Assembly: GCF_900141825.1 (NCBI RefSeq)
Contig: NZ_FQYQ01000014.1
Span: 1 to 64,000, forward strand
Direction of reading: 5' to 3'
Length of the DNA stretch: 64,000 nucleotides
Source: Pseudobutyrivibrio xylanivorans DSM 14809
GTDB taxonomy: Bacteria > Bacillota > Clostridia > Lachnospirales > Lachnospiraceae
Made by a program: the position numbers and the translations under genes
The notes under the pieces: model-generated
Database searches by the model: none
The model's input: only the letters and a program-made list of their open reading frames with translations
Told to the model about the DNA's origin: nothing
In this document: positions 28,655 through 37,827 of the stretch, piece by piece
Layout: every line of letters starts with the position of its first letter
Position numbering within the stretch: position 1 is the stretch's first letter

Positions 28655-30319
28655 TTATAGAATACATGAACCTCCAATAAACTCGCGAACCAGTGAATTG
28701 TTTGGAATTACATCTGGCGCCATTGGAAGGAAATAATCCAAAAGCTTGATAAGACGCTTTGCCTCAGCATACATAGGATGATTAGGCTCAATAGCGTAAA
28801 GCATCGGATCGACATACAATTTTAGCACAGCCATCTCATAAATTAAAGCTGTATTAAATATATAATCAGCCTTTTCCTGGAATGGGAAGATATTCTTCTC
28901 CTCTCCTCGGCGAACTGAGTCCCACATAGCAATAGTTTCTTCTGCTGATGTAGCTCTTGTTCTGGCGTCTCTGACAATACGACGAATCAATCTACCATCT
29001 GCTGTAGATAGTGGATTGTGCTCATCAATAGAAAGCTGGGTCAAGGCAGAAAGATAAATCTTATATTTAGATTCTGCTGGCAGCGATGAGCTCATTCTGT
29101 CATTAAGACCATGAATACCTTCGATAACAAGAATATCATTCTTGCCCAGCTGCATGTAATGGTCATTATACTCTCTTTTACCAATTTTGAAATTAAAATT
29201 TGGTAAAAGAACACGTTCTCCATTAAGGAGCTTTACCATGCACTCGTTGAAATAAGGAATATCAAGACCTTCAATTGCCTCAAAATCCTTCTCGCCATAC
29301 TCATCGATAGGCATCTGATCTCTGTTTAAATAGAAATCATCCAGTGGAAGTGGATGTGGAACACAGCCCAATGCTCTAAGCTGAGCTGAAAGCTTGTGAG
29401 AAAATGTGGTCTTTCCTGATGATGAAGGACCTGCCATCATGACAAATTTTATATCCTTATTTGCTGCGATGTTGGCTGCTAATTCACCAATATTTCTCTC
29501 GAAAATTGCTTCCTGGGAAAGGACTAAATCCCTAATCTTTCCTTTGGCAATGACTTCATTTAATGCGCCTACTGTAGGCACACCCATTATCTGACCAAAG
29601 TCAGAAGCAGCCTGCTGAACGCAAAAAAGCTTCATAGGCTTTTTAAACTCAGCAACAACTCTTGTGTCGATGCCTGGAAGACTTCCATCTGGATACATAA
29701 GCATGAAGCCATTCTCGAATTTGATCAGGTCAAAATACTTAAGATATTTAGTAGACGGTACCATATAGCCATAGAAATAGTCTATACAGCCATCTAAATC
29801 ATATACATTAATATTTGAGCTGGTTCGGTATTTTAAAAGCTGCTCCTTATCCTTCATATTGAAGCTGTGGAACATCTCCTTGGCCTGAGTAGTCTTGATG
29901 GAATACTTCTTAAGAGGTAAATCCTTCTCAACCAAATCAAGCATTACCTTTTTCAGCTCCTGCAAATCCTCTTCTGTAATCTCGCCAACGCCCTCCAAAG
30001 TACAGAAATCACCCTGTCCAAGAGAATGCTCGACTCTGAGATATGGATTTGCTGGCAATGGATAAACATCCATAAGAGCTCGCTGAAGAAGAAATACTAC
30101 ACTTCGTCTATAGGCTCTGCGTCCATCCTTATCAGCTGTTGTAAGAAACTGTAAATCTGCCACACCTGTAACAGCTTTGCTAAGCTCAGTAAGGCTTCCC
30201 TTGTACTTTGCGAGTACAATATCATCCTTGTACTCAGACTGATGCTTGGCTGCGATGTCTACTAATCGTGTGCCTTCCTCGTAAGTTTCTTCATTGCCGC
30301 CTATAATTACTTTCGCCAT
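28655..30319 (-). CDS. Uridine kinase-like nucleoside kinase with N-terminal TGS-type domain
   Basis: A 554-residue fusion common in Firmicutes. Residues 1-60 resemble a TGS domain (MAKVIIGGNEETYEEGTRLVDIAA); the middle resembles the threonyl-tRNA synthetase second additional domain (FHSFNMKDK..); residues ~285-490 are a P-loop kinase of the phosphoribulokinase/uridine kinase family with MAGPSSSGKTTFSHKL and LPLDDFYLNRDQMP. The probable reaction is nucleoside phosphorylation. It starts 14 bp after trmK and is in the rpoD cluster by position. The native substrate is not settled for this long form. Confidence 0.85.
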   Translation of the reverse strand: MAKVIIGGNEETYEEGTRLVDIAAKHQSEYKDDIVLAKYKGSLTELSKAVTGVADLQFLTTADKDGRRAYRRSVVFLLQRALMDVYPLPANPYLRVEHSLGQGDFCTLEGVGEITEEDLQELKKVMLDLVEKDLPLKKYSIKTTQAKEMFHSFNMKDKEQLLKYRTSSNINVYDLDGCIDYFYGYMVPSTKYLKYFDLIKFENGFMLMYPDGSLPGIDTRVVAEFKKPMKLFCVQQAASDFGQIMGVPTVGALNEVIAKGKIRDLVLSQEAIFERNIGELAANIAANKDIKFVMMAGPSSSGKTTFSHKLSAQLRALGCVPHPLPLDDFYLNRDQMPIDEYGEKDFEAIEGLDIPYFNECMVKLLNGERVLLPNFNFKIGKREYNDHYMQLGKNDILVIEGIHGLNDRMSSSLPAESKYKIYLSALTQLSIDEHNPLSTADGRLIRRIVRDARTRATSAEETIAMWDSVRRGEEKNIFPFQEKADYIFNTALIYEMAVLKLYVDPMLYAIEPNHPMYAEAKRLIKLLDYFLPMAPDVIPNNSLVREFIGGSCIL

Positions 30320-30333
30320 AGTTCCTTCCCCTC

Positions 30334-31041
30334 CTACAGTGAATTTTTGATTTGGGTTATTATTTCAAGCTTGGCTCTAAGCTCCTGACATCTTGCTAAT
30401 GCAGCCTCGGAAGCGCCCCCTTGCTCAAGCTTGTTAATAATTGAGCTATATTCACTTTCATTTTTATCCAAAAACTTAATTAAAAGCTCTGGTGCCTTTT
30501 CTATGACCTTAGGTCCGTATTCAAGCTGGGCAGTGTTATAGGTCACACGTTTGCTCTCATCAGCCTCATAATGAAACTTAATAATAGGATATATCTTGTT
30601 TTCCTCACAGGTAAGGTCTTCATCATCAATAACAAAGCCCTGTTCCATAAGGAAGGTTCTAAGCTCTAAGTATTCTGACTGTGGCTCAATAATCATAAGC
30701 CTAGCAGATTTTGCAACAGCAATACCTGCACTGATTATCCTTTGAATGAGAGCGCCGCCCATGCCACAAATGCATATGACATCTGCCTCATCTGGTGATA
30801 GTTTTGCAAGTCCGTCAGACAATCTAAGGTCAGACTGGTCCAAGAAGCCTGCAGCCTGGATGTTTTCTGAGGCCTTACTAAGAGGCCCCTTGTTGACATC
30901 CATTGGAATCACCTTTTTTGCAACACCGTTTTCAAGAAGTGCGATGCTGAGATATCCATGGTCACAGCCTACATCTGCAACGGTGTCACAGGCAGGAATC
31001 ATGTCATATACAATTTGTAATCTTGGTGACAATTTTATCAT
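30334..31041 (-). CDS. trmK: tRNA (adenine(22)-N1)-methyltransferase
   Basis: A 235-residue SAM-dependent enzyme that methylates A22 in the D-arm of tRNAs. VADVGCDHGYLSIAL is the SAM motif I, ICICGMGGALIQRII the catalytic-side motif with the family-typical GMGG, and LMIEPQSEYLELR follows; the C-terminus is a coiled-coil tail (ELRAKLEIITQI), as in Bacillus TrmK (YqfN). It lies directly downstream of rpoD, as in Bacillus subtilis. Length is normal. Confidence 0.92.
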   Translation of the reverse strand: MIKLSPRLQIVYDMIPACDTVADVGCDHGYLSIALLENGVAKKVIPMDVNKGPLSKASENIQAAGFLDQSDLRLSDGLAKLSPDEADVICICGMGGALIQRIISAGIAVAKSARLMIIEPQSEYLELRTFLMEQGFVIDDEDLTCEENKIYPIIKFHYEADESKRVTYNTAQLEYGPKVIEKAPELLIKFLDKNESEYSSIINKLEQGGASEAALARCQELRAKLEIITQIKNSL

Positions 31042-31067
31042 TTAATTGTGTACAATCCTTGTTATGT

Positions 31068-32468
31068 TTACTGATCAAGGTAATCCTTGAGCTTGCGGCT
31101 GCGGCTTGGGTGACGAAGCTTTCTAAGTGCCTTTGCTTCAATCTGACGGATACGCTCACGTGTAACGTTGAACTCCTTACCTACCTCTTCAAGTGTGCGA
31201 GCCTTGCCATCCTCAAGACCAAATCTGAGGATAAGTACGCGCTGCTCACGCTCTGTAAGTGTATCGAGAACCTCGTGAAGCTGTTCCTTTAAAAGTGTAA
31301 ATGTAGCAGCTTCTGCTGGAACTGGTACGTTCTCGTCTGGAAGGAAGTCTCCAAGGTGGCTATCTTCCTCCTCACCGATTGGTGTCTCAAGAGAAACTGG
31401 CTCCTGAGAAATCTTAAGAATCTCATGTACTCTGTCTACAGTAATTCCCATTGCTGCAGCGATTTCCTCTGGAGTAGGTTCACGGCCGTACTCCTGGAGT
31501 AACTGTCTAGAAACTCTGATGAGTTTGTTGATAGTCTCAACCATATGTACAGGGATACGAATTGTACGGGCCTGATCTGCGATAGCACGTGTGATAGCCT
31601 GACGAATCCACCATGTAGCATATGTAGAGAACTTATATCCCTTGTGGTAATCGAACTTTTCTACAGCCTTCATAAGACCAAGGTTACCTTCCTGAATAAG
31701 ATCAAGGAAAAGCATACCACGGCCAACGTAACGCTTAGCGATAGAAACTACAAGACGAAGGTTTGCCTCAGCAAGCTTATTCTTAGCCTCCTGATCACCT
31801 TCCTCCATACGCTGAGCAAGCTCAACCTCTTCCTCTGCAGAAAGAAGTGGTACTTTACCGATTTCCTTAAGGTACATACGTACAGGATCCTCAATGCTGA
31901 CAGAATCAGGCACTGACATGTCGATGTCTTCTAAATCCTCATCATCACTTGCAAGTAAAAGTGCATCTGAAGGGCCAGATGAGAAGTTTACATCGATACC
32001 CTTCTTATCAAGGTAAGTAAGGATGCGCTCCATCTGCTTTGCATCAATCTTATAGTCCTTTAAGAACTCTGAAATCTCGTAATCTTCAAGGATATTCTTT
32101 TGAGACTTAGCAATTTTGATAAGCTCAGTAACCTTTGAATCAAGCTCATCACTACCGAATGAATCGATGTCATCATCCTCATCTTCATCATCCATATCCA
32201 TAGATGTCTTTGCACCTACTGATGCAAGGAATTCATCTACATCATCATCCTCTGTCTCATCGATGTTGTCGAAATCATGCTCATCGAACTCAAGGTCCTC
32301 AGCTGAAATTTCTTCGAGATCGCCAAAATCAACGTCTTTATCATCGGATTCAGCATCCTCGATATCGTCTACGTCCTCAGCATCTGCTTCTGCTTCAGCT
32401 AAAAATGCTTCTGCAGCAGCATTTAAATCTCCGTTTTCGATTAACTCATCTACTTTCTTCTTTGCCAT
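31068..32468 (-). CDS. rpoD: Primary sigma factor
   Basis: A 466-residue housekeeping sigma-70/sigma-A. A long acidic N-terminal part (about 1-130, rich in Asp/Glu) corresponds to region 1.1 and a lineage-specific extension; region 1.2 has [17 protein letters not shown]; region 2 has [39 protein letters not shown] and [14 protein letters not shown]; region 3 [12 protein letters not shown]; region 4 [18 protein letters not shown]. Directs RNA polymerase to the TTGACA/TATAAT promoters seen across this window. 12 bp downstream of dnaG, as in the classical macromolecular-synthesis operon. Confidence 0.97.
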   Translation of the reverse strand: MAKKKVDELIENGDLNAAAEAFLAEAEADAEDVDDIEDAESDDKDVDFGDLEEISAEDLEFDEHDFDNIDETEDDDVDEFLASVGAKTSMDMDDEDEDDDIDSFGSDELDSKVTELIKIAKSQKNILEDYEISEFLKDYKIDAKQMERILTYLDKKGIDVNFSSGPSDALLLASDDEDLEDIDMSVPDSVSIEDPVRMYLKEIGKVPLLSAEEEVELAQRMEEGDQEAKNKLAEANLRLVVSIAKRYVGRGMLFLDLIQEGNLGLMKAVEKFDYHKGYKFSTYATWWIRQAITRAIADQARTIRIPVHMVETINKLIRVSRQLLQEYGREPTPEEIAAAMGITVDRVHEILKISQEPVSLETPIGEEEDSHLGDFLPDENVPVPAEAATFTLLKEQLHEVLDTLTEREQRVLILRFGLEDGKARTLEEVGKEFNVTRERIRQIEAKALRKLRHPSRSRKLKDYLDQ

Positions 32469-32480
32469 TTTTGTTCCTTT

Positions 32481-34253
32481 CTAAAGTGAAATGTCTAAAC
32501 GCTCAAGGCGTTGTAGTGTCTTCTTCCCCTCCACAAGGCTTTTTAAATCGGCTCCATTTTTCTGGGCCAGCTCAAGGGAGTTCTTCTTTATTCTAAGCAG
32601 AGTCTCTTTAAGAGCCTTGCTAAGATCACTGTTATCGGTAAGCTCTCCAACTGTGGTATTGAACAGGGCCGCGACTGTTTTGCGCTCCTCATCCTCCATG
32701 AACAAATCAACGATTCTCGCTGTATCCACTGGATTTCCTTCATCACAGTATTTGAAAACTTCTTCTGCTACCGTCCGGTATACCCCGGCTTCGAAATCCT
32801 CTGGATTCACATAAAGCGAAATCTTCGGATAAACATCTGGGGTCTCAACCAGCCATGTAAGCAGTAGCCTTTGGGACATTTTCATGCCATCATCCTTAGG
32901 CTTTAATGACTTTTTCTGGTAGTCATCACCTGAGCCCAACTCTCTTCTGGCTGTAATGCCAGACTGACCAAGCTCCAATATATATTTAGCCAACGCATCC
33001 TTAGGGATGTTGAATTTGGCTGCTACAGACTCTGTGTAGTTTTCCCGCTCAAGCTGAGTAGGAAACTCCATAACAATCATTCGGGCCGCTTCCTTTTGGA
33101 AGTCTGACTTCTTTTCAGGATCAGTCATGTCGTAATTATTCTGAAGCATGCGAACCTGATACATAAAGCTGTTCTCGGCGTTTTGAATGCGCTTTTCATA
33201 TTCCTCAGCTCCAAGATTCTTGATGAACTCATCAGGATCTTTGTAAGGACTCATGTTGATGATTCGACATGAAATACCGGCATTTTTAAGGATTGGTATT
33301 GCTCGAAGAGCTGCCTTCTGACCTGCACCATCTGAATCGTAGCTAAGGTAAACATCCTTAACATATCTTTTAAGCATGCCTGCATGACCTTCTGTAAGGG
33401 CTGTACCAAGTGATGCAACCGCATTATCAAAGCCAGCCTGATGCAAGGATATGACATCCATGTAGCCTTCGCACAGTATAAACTGTTCACGTCTGGTCTT
33501 TCTGGCGAAATATAATCCAAACAGAGTCTTTGATTTGTTGAAAATCTCCGTTTCTGGAGAATTCAAATATTTAGGCTCTCCGTCTCCCATTACTCGACCA
33601 CCAAAGGCAACAACCTTTCCATTTGCATCGAATATAGGAAACATAGCTCGATTCCAGAATTTGTCATGACCGCCACGTTTCTCATCGATAGTGACAAGAC
33701 CACAATCCTTTAAAATGTTGTCATCATAGCCCTTTTCCCTGAGATATTTATAAAGGGAATCGGAATACTTGCTAGTGCAACCCAAACCGAACTTATGCAT
33801 GGTGTCTGGTGTTAATTCACGTTTTGTAAAATATTCCATGGCCTGCTTTCCAGCATCGGAGCGAAGCATCTTGTAATAGTAGGCCGCCGCATCCTTATTT
33901 ATTTCAAATAAGCGGCTGCGTCTGTCGGCACGCTGTCGTTCCTGTGCTGTAAGCTCTCTTTGCGGTAGGGTAACGCCGCACCTAGGTGCAAGCTCTTCCA
34001 CAGCTTCCTTGAAGGTCATATTTTCATAATCCATCAAAAAGCTGAATACATTTCCGCCCTTTCCACAACCGAAGCAATAATACATCTGCTTCTGTGGACT
34101 TACAGAAAATGAACCTGTTTTTTCATTATGAAAGGGACACAAGCCAAAATACTGGCTACCCTTTTTTTGTAAGTTAACATATTGCGAGATTACATCAACG
34201 ATGTTGGTGCGATTGCGCACCTCCTCGACAACTTCCTCTGGATAAATTGCCAT
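32481..34253 (-). CDS. dnaG: DNA primase
   Basis: A 590-residue primase that makes RNA primers at the fork. The N-terminal CHC2 zinc finger is visible as CPFHNEKTGSFS followed by YYCFGCGKGG; the catalytic core has LCEGYMDVISLHQ and the TOPRIM Asp pair in YLSYDSDGAGQKA; the C-terminal helical part (from ~440) binds the DnaB helicase. Order dgt-dnaG-rpoD with gaps of 30 and 12 bp indicates one operon. Normal length. Confidence 0.97.
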   Translation of the reverse strand: MAIYPEEVVEEVRNRTNIVDVISQYVNLQKKGSQYFGLCPFHNEKTGSFSVSPQKQMYYCFGCGKGGNVFSFLMDYENMTFKEAVEELAPRCGVTLPQRELTAQERQRADRRSRLFEINKDAAAYYYKMLRSDAGKQAMEYFTKRELTPDTMHKFGLGCTSKYSDSLYKYLREKGYDDNILKDCGLVTIDEKRGGHDKFWNRAMFPIFDANGKVVAFGGRVMGDGEPKYLNSPETEIFNKSKTLFGLYFARKTRREQFILCEGYMDVISLHQAGFDNAVASLGTALTEGHAGMLKRYVKDVYLSYDSDGAGQKAALRAIPILKNAGISCRIINMSPYKDPDEFIKNLGAEEYEKRIQNAENSFMYQVRMLQNNYDMTDPEKKSDFQKEAARMIVMEFPTQLERENYTESVAAKFNIPKDALAKYILELGQSGITARRELGSGDDYQKKSLKPKDDGMKMSQRLLLTWLVETPDVYPKISLYVNPEDFEAGVYRTVAEEVFKYCDEGNPVDTARIVDLFMEDEERKTVAALFNTTVGELTDNSDLSKALKETLLRIKKNSLELAQKNGADLKSLVEGKKTLQRLERLDISL

Positions 34254-34283
34254 TATTCTTCCTAACTTACTAAATTTATTAAA

Positions 34284-35300
34284 TTAAAATCCATCGACAA
34301 TCCATGCCTTTGGCATAAAGTATTCGTTGAATTTTGTAATGCAATACTGATCTGTCATTCCTGAAATGTAATCACAGATAATGCGCTCCTGAGATTCTCC
34401 ATCATCCTCCATAGCACGGTATCTATCAGGCAGTTCATCAAAGTGAACCTGATAATACTCGAAAAGCTCGCGAATCATACGCTTTGCCTTTACCTCTTCT
34501 ACCTTTGCAATAGAGTCCTTATAAACATTTGCAAACATGAAATCTCTCAGTTCTTTCATAGCCTCAGCGATTTCAGGTGACATTTTAATCTCTGGGCTGT
34601 TCTGACTGCTGATAATAACGTCGTGGATAAGAGTATCCAAACGAACCGCAGAAGTCATACCAAGTGTTTTTCTTACGCTCATAGGAATTGATTCCTCGGT
34701 AAGAATCTGTGCGCGGATTGCATCATCCACATCACTGTTTACATAGGCAATCTTATCGGAAAGGCGCACAATCTGCCCTTCTGGAGTGGCTGGGTGACCT
34801 TCTGTCTGGTGATTTCGGATGCCATCACGAACCTCCCAGGTGAGATTCAAGCCCTGACCGCCCTTTTCCAGCTTTTCAACTATACGGACGCTTTGTTCTG
34901 AGTGCACAAACCCAGTGGAGCACATAGCATTAAGCTGCGCCTCACCTGCATGTCCAAATGGGGTGTGACCCAAATCGTGCCCTAAAGCAATTGCCTCTAC
35001 CAAATCCTCGTTAAGTCTCAAAGCCTTTGCAATGGTTCTGGCATTCTGTGAAACTTCCAATGTGTGAGATAATCTGGTTCTGTAATGATCTCCTTGCGGA
35101 GTGAGAAAAACTTGAGTCTTGTTCTTCAGTCGGCGAAATGCCTTGCTGTGAAGAATTCTGTCTCGATCCCTCTGAAATAGAGGACGGATATCACATTGTG
35201 GCTCGTCCTTTTCACGACCACGTGAATTTTCATTGAGTGTGGCATAAGGGCTTAAAGTCTCCCTTTCCATCTGCTCAATCATTTCTCGAATTGTGCCCAT
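34284..35300 (-). CDS. dgt: Deoxyguanosinetriphosphate triphosphohydrolase-like protein
   Basis: A 338-residue HD-domain phosphohydrolase that splits dNTPs into nucleosides and tripolyphosphate. HD motif residues: TRLSHTLEVSQ (His), ALGHDLGHTPFGHAGE (His-Asp), and a later Asp in SDKIAYVNSDVDD. GGGAGG lies 7 nt before ATG 35300 (MGTIREMIEQMERETLSPYA), which matches the family start; the frame runs further upstream to 35408 into the tRNA terminator, so the longer form is rejected. First gene of the dgt-dnaG-rpoD operon, a common Firmicute arrangement. Confidence 0.93.
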   Translation of the reverse strand: MGTIREMIEQMERETLSPYATLNENSRGREKDEPQCDIRPLFQRDRDRILHSKAFRRLKNKTQVFLTPQGDHYRTRLSHTLEVSQNARTIAKALRLNEDLVEAIALGHDLGHTPFGHAGEAQLNAMCSTGFVHSEQSVRIVEKLEKGGQGLNLTWEVRDGIRNHQTEGHPATPEGQIVRLSDKIAYVNSDVDDAIRAQILTEESIPMSVRKTLGMTSAVRLDTLIHDVIISSQNSPEIKMSPEIAEAMKELRDFMFANVYKDSIAKVEEVKAKRMIRELFEYYQVHFDELPDRYRAMEDDGESQERIICDYISGMTDQYCITKFNEYFMPKAWIVDGF

Positions 35301-35406
35301 TTTAGCCTCCCAATCATGTAAAAACACACTTCTAAAAAACATATTACTCAAAAAAAAAGGATATCCTTTTTTATTTGAAAGAAATATTAATAGTTCCATC
35401 TTCTGC

Positions 35407-35443
35407 AAAAAAATACCTCTCAGGAAACCTGAGAGGTATTTTT
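35407..35443. terminator. Bidirectional hairpin terminator after tRNA-Leu(CAG)
   Basis: AAATACCTCTCAGG pairs with CCTGAGAGGTATTT, with A-run on one side and T-run on the other. On the minus strand it ends the tRNA transcript, 1-2 nt after the tRNA. Confidence 0.85.
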
Positions 35444-35444
35444 A

Positions 35445-35528
35445 TGCAGAAGATGGGACTTGAACCCACACGATATTGCTACCACAGGCACCTGAAGCCT
35501 GCGCGTCTGCCAATTCCGCCACTTCTGC
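35445..35528 (-). tRNA. tRNA-Leu (anticodon CAG)
   Basis: An 84-nt class II tRNA. Acceptor GCAGAAG/CTTCTGC, D-arm with GGCGGAATTGGCAGACG, anticodon stem CAGGC/GCCTG with loop TTCAGGT (anticodon CAG), a long variable arm, T-arm GTGGGTTCAAGTCCCA, discriminator A. CCA is not encoded. Reads CUG. Confidence 0.95.
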
Positions 35529-35689
35529 GAACATCTAGTATTCTAAGGAATTATAGGTATGAAGTCAAGGAAATTGTTGCATTTATTGGAAGGAACTTAA
35601 CTCGCCTTTTTTGCAATCGTTAATTTTCACAAAACATCCTCTCGAACATTGAGCTATCTGACAATTATCTTGTATACACTATTTTTATC

Positions 35690-35717
35690 TTGCAATTCAA
35701 GGAGTGCGCGTTATAAT
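35690..35717 (+). promoter_or_regulatory. Sigma-A promoter of a candidate non-coding RNA
   Basis: TTGCAA (35690-35695), 16-bp spacer, consensus TATAAT (35712-35717). No coding frame follows before the terminator at 36029-36081. Confidence 0.7.
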
Positions 35718-35755
35718 AATAAGTACAAAAAGATGTTATAGAAAAAAAGAGAAAG

Positions 35756-35902
35756 GGAGGTACGGTCCACCAAAACATTAATTAGTTATTGAAATGGTTT
35801 TATTAAAATCTAGTGATTGGAGGTATGGTCCACCAGAGGATTAATGTTAAAACCAAAGTTATTTGTTAAAATCTAGAGAATGGGGGGACAGTCCACCAGA
35901 GG
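35756..35902 (+). repeat. Tandem 63-bp repeats, about 2.3 units
   Basis: Units begin at 35756, 35819 and 35882, each with ..GTCCACCA at the same offset (GTCC at 35765, 35828, 35891). Units 1 and 2 match over their whole length; unit 3 matches only over its first ~25 bp. Two degenerate copies follow at 35936 and 35999. Confidence 0.8.
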
Positions 35903-36028
35903 TTTAAATTTTAACACACGCGACAATTTCATTATGAGGTCCATCAATGATTAAAAGTTTTCAAATGGACAGCAACAATGAAAAATAAAGCTGAATGAGA
36001 GGTACAGTCCATTGGGATCGAATTTCAG

Positions 36029-36081
36029 GGGCGGCATCAGCTAGGAATCAAGAGATTTCGAGTTGGTGTCGCCCGTTTTTT
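36029..36081 (+). terminator. Terminator of the candidate non-coding RNA
   Basis: GGGCGGCATCAGCT (36029-36042) pairs with AGTTGGTGTCGCCC (36061-36074), using G-U pairs, followed by GTTTTTTG. Confidence 0.85.
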
Positions 36082-36087
36082 GTGCTC

Positions 36088-36120
36088 AAAAAAATCTAGG
36101 CAGAGCGAATTGCCCTGCCT
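36088..36120 (-). terminator. Terminator of the 256-residue methyltransferase gene
   Basis: AGGCAG/CTGCCT hairpin with a run of seven T on the minus strand, 18 bp past the stop codon. Confidence 0.7.
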
Positions 36121-36138
36121 ATTATTATTCTTCCATTA

Positions 36139-36909
36139 TTACTTCTTTTTAGCAACGATAAGATATCTATGGATTGTTCCTTCTAAAACTCCATTTTTAT
36201 CTATTGTTTCCTGCATCTCTAAAAGCTTGTCAAAACATTTATCTACAGAGAATCCTGGGAACTCCCATTCAATGATATGAGCAAACCAAACAAAGGCTCC
36301 TATATCGTAAAAGCGAATTGGTCGATATGCTTCCTCAGCTCTGATGATTTCAAATCCAGCCTTCTCAAATTTCTCCTTCTGGACAGATAATTTAAGCTCA
36401 GGAAATGGTGCTTCTACTTCTGGTAAAACCATCTCTGCCAGGTCTCTGTCATTATCTGCACCAACCTGCTCTGTGATAAATAATCCGTTTTGCTTAAGGA
36501 TTCTGTGTGTCTCCTCAGGATCAAAATCACCATGTCGGTTGATAACTAAATCAAAAGAATCATCCTCAAATGGAATGTTTGCAGCATCATCACATGCCCT
36601 GAAATCAATGCCAAGAGGTAAAAGTATTTCCTTGCAAAGTTCCACATTTGGTGGGAATCCTTCTGTAGCTGCTGTATTTTCATATGGATGCTTAAGAGAT
36701 AATAAAAACTCACCACCACCTGTGTCAAAATCTAACATCTTTTTGTCATCGGTGCGATACTCAGCAATTATTCTTTCATAATCCCAAGGGAGGTCTTCCT
36801 CCTCTTCATAACGTCCGTGAATATGAGAAAAATCCCATCCATGGATATGTGCTATTTTCTCCTCAGCTTCCCATTCTTTTCTTAATTCATTTATTCTTTC
36901 TGTGTTCAT
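36139..36909 (-). CDS. Class I SAM-dependent methyltransferase
   Basis: A 256-residue cytoplasmic protein. SAM motif I is KMLDFDTGGGEFLLSL (about 56-72), motif II acidic end near VELCKE, and IPFEDDSFDLVINRHGDF gives the motif IV/post-I pattern of small-molecule or RNA methyltransferases of the Methyltransf_11 type. The N-terminus EWEAEEKIAHIHGWDFSHIH has several His and Trp residues typical of a Firmicute subfamily. AGGAGCAGAAT precedes ATG. Substrate not predictable. Own terminator; the next gene upstream (radical SAM) is 18 bp away, so cotranscription is likely. Confidence 0.85.
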   Translation of the reverse strand: MNTERINELRKEWEAEEKIAHIHGWDFSHIHGRYEEEEDLPWDYERIIAEYRTDDKKMLDFDTGGGEFLLSLKHPYENTAATEGFPPNVELCKEILLPLGIDFRACDDAANIPFEDDSFDLVINRHGDFDPEETHRILKQNGLFITEQVGADNDRDLAEMVLPEVEAPFPELKLSVQKEKFEKAGFEIIRAEEAYRPIRFYDIGAFVWFAHIIEWEFPGFSVDKCFDKLLEMQETIDKNGVLEGTIHRYLIVAKKK

Positions 36910-36927
36910 ATTCTGCTCCTTATATAT

Positions 36928-37812
36928 TTAGTAATTAATATCAAATATAGAAATCTGTGAATATCTTTCTGGCAAATCATTTAGATACTGAAAAATATCA
37001 TTTGGATTGAACATAATATTATGTTCTTTGCAAAAGGTTTTAAAGTACTTGCTCAGGGCCTTAGCGTTAGGACTTGGCAATTCGTATGCATTTCCATAGG
37101 TTTTAATATATCTATCTTTTAAACCTGGGAAATGCTTATCGAGTGCATCATAGTAATATTCCCTGTCACCTTCTCTAAGTGTAAGTCCCATCCCAAAATC
37201 TAAAATTCCCTTTACTCCAACTCGAGCACATTCCTGTAAGATAGCTGAGATATTTTCTTCAGTATCATTTATGAATGGCAATATAGGAGTTAGCCACACA
37301 ACTGAGGGAATTCCTCGCTGCTGCATTTCCTCCAGCACTTCTATTCTGCGCTTTGTGTTGCAGACATTTGGCTCGAGAATTTTACAAAGGGAATCATCAT
37401 AGGTAGTGAGGGTCATCTGAACTACACACTTCGCCGTTTGATTTATTTCATCTAATAAATCTATATCTCTTAGAATTAGGTCAGACTTAGTGATTAGTGT
37501 TACTCCGAATTCGTATTTACGAATTATTTCGAGACATCGTTTTGTCAGCTCCAATTCTTTCTCACAGTGCATATATGGGTCTGACATGGAGCCTGTGCCT
37601 ATCATGCACTTTTGTCTTTTTGATTTTAAAGCTTTTTCTAAAAGCTCCGGAGCATTTTGTTTCACCTCTATATCTTCAAAAGGATGAGTAAACTGATAGC
37701 ACTTGCTTCTACTATCGCAGTATATACAACCATGCGAACAGCCACGGTAAATATTCATACCGCAGTGACCACCACTATTTGTTAATATTCCTTTTGCATC
37801 CACAAAGTGCAT
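36928..37812 (-). CDS. SPL-family radical SAM protein
   Basis: A 294-residue protein of the spore photoproduct lyase-like radical SAM group. The cluster motif is RGCSHGCIYCDSRSKC (Cys-x3-Cys-x2-Cys, about 25-40), following GMNIYRGC; later GTGSMSDPYMHCEKELELT and VTLITKSDLILRD are conserved in this group. True spore photoproduct lyase repairs thymine dimers; this shorter form is usually of unknown function, so DNA repair is only a possibility. GGGAGG 6 nt before ATG. Starts 15 bp after the HAD gene. Confidence 0.85.
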   Translation of the reverse strand: MHFVDAKGILTNSGGHCGMNIYRGCSHGCIYCDSRSKCYQFTHPFEDIEVKQNAPELLEKALKSKRQKCMIGTGSMSDPYMHCEKELELTKRCLEIIRKYEFGVTLITKSDLILRDIDLLDEINQTAKCVVQMTLTTYDDSLCKILEPNVCNTKRRIEVLEEMQQRGIPSVVWLTPILPFINDTEENISAILQECARVGVKGILDFGMGLTLREGDREYYYDALDKHFPGLKDRYIKTYGNAYELPSPNAKALSKYFKTFCKEHNIMFNPNDIFQYLNDLPERYSQISIFDINY

Positions 37813-37827
37813 AGTTACCTCCCCGAT

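Larger units (their letters stand above)
35724..36081 (+). ncRNA. Candidate non-coding RNA with 63-nt repeats
   Basis: A transcript of about 358 nt is bounded by a consensus promoter and a strong terminator. It contains a motif GGAGGTAYGGTCCACCA (Y = C or T) at 35756 and 35819, GGGGGGACAGTCCACCA at 35882, and weaker copies at 35936 and 35999. The first three are spaced exactly 63 nt apart, and the linkers share TTAAAATCTAGNGA. Stops occur in the frames I checked and no ATG has a good ribosome site, so it looks non-coding even though GGAGG itself resembles a Shine-Dalgarno. It fills the 610-bp gap between tRNA-Leu and the next methyltransferase. I recognise no known family. Confidence 0.55.

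Noticed and set aside
32116-32596. Plus-strand Ser-rich frames
   Set aside because: Antisense of the acidic N-terminus of rpoD and the end of dnaG; low-complexity translation is expected there.
35756-36017. CRISPR array
   Set aside because: The repeated unit includes its own linker, the period is 63 with conserved rather than unique spacers, and no cas genes are near.
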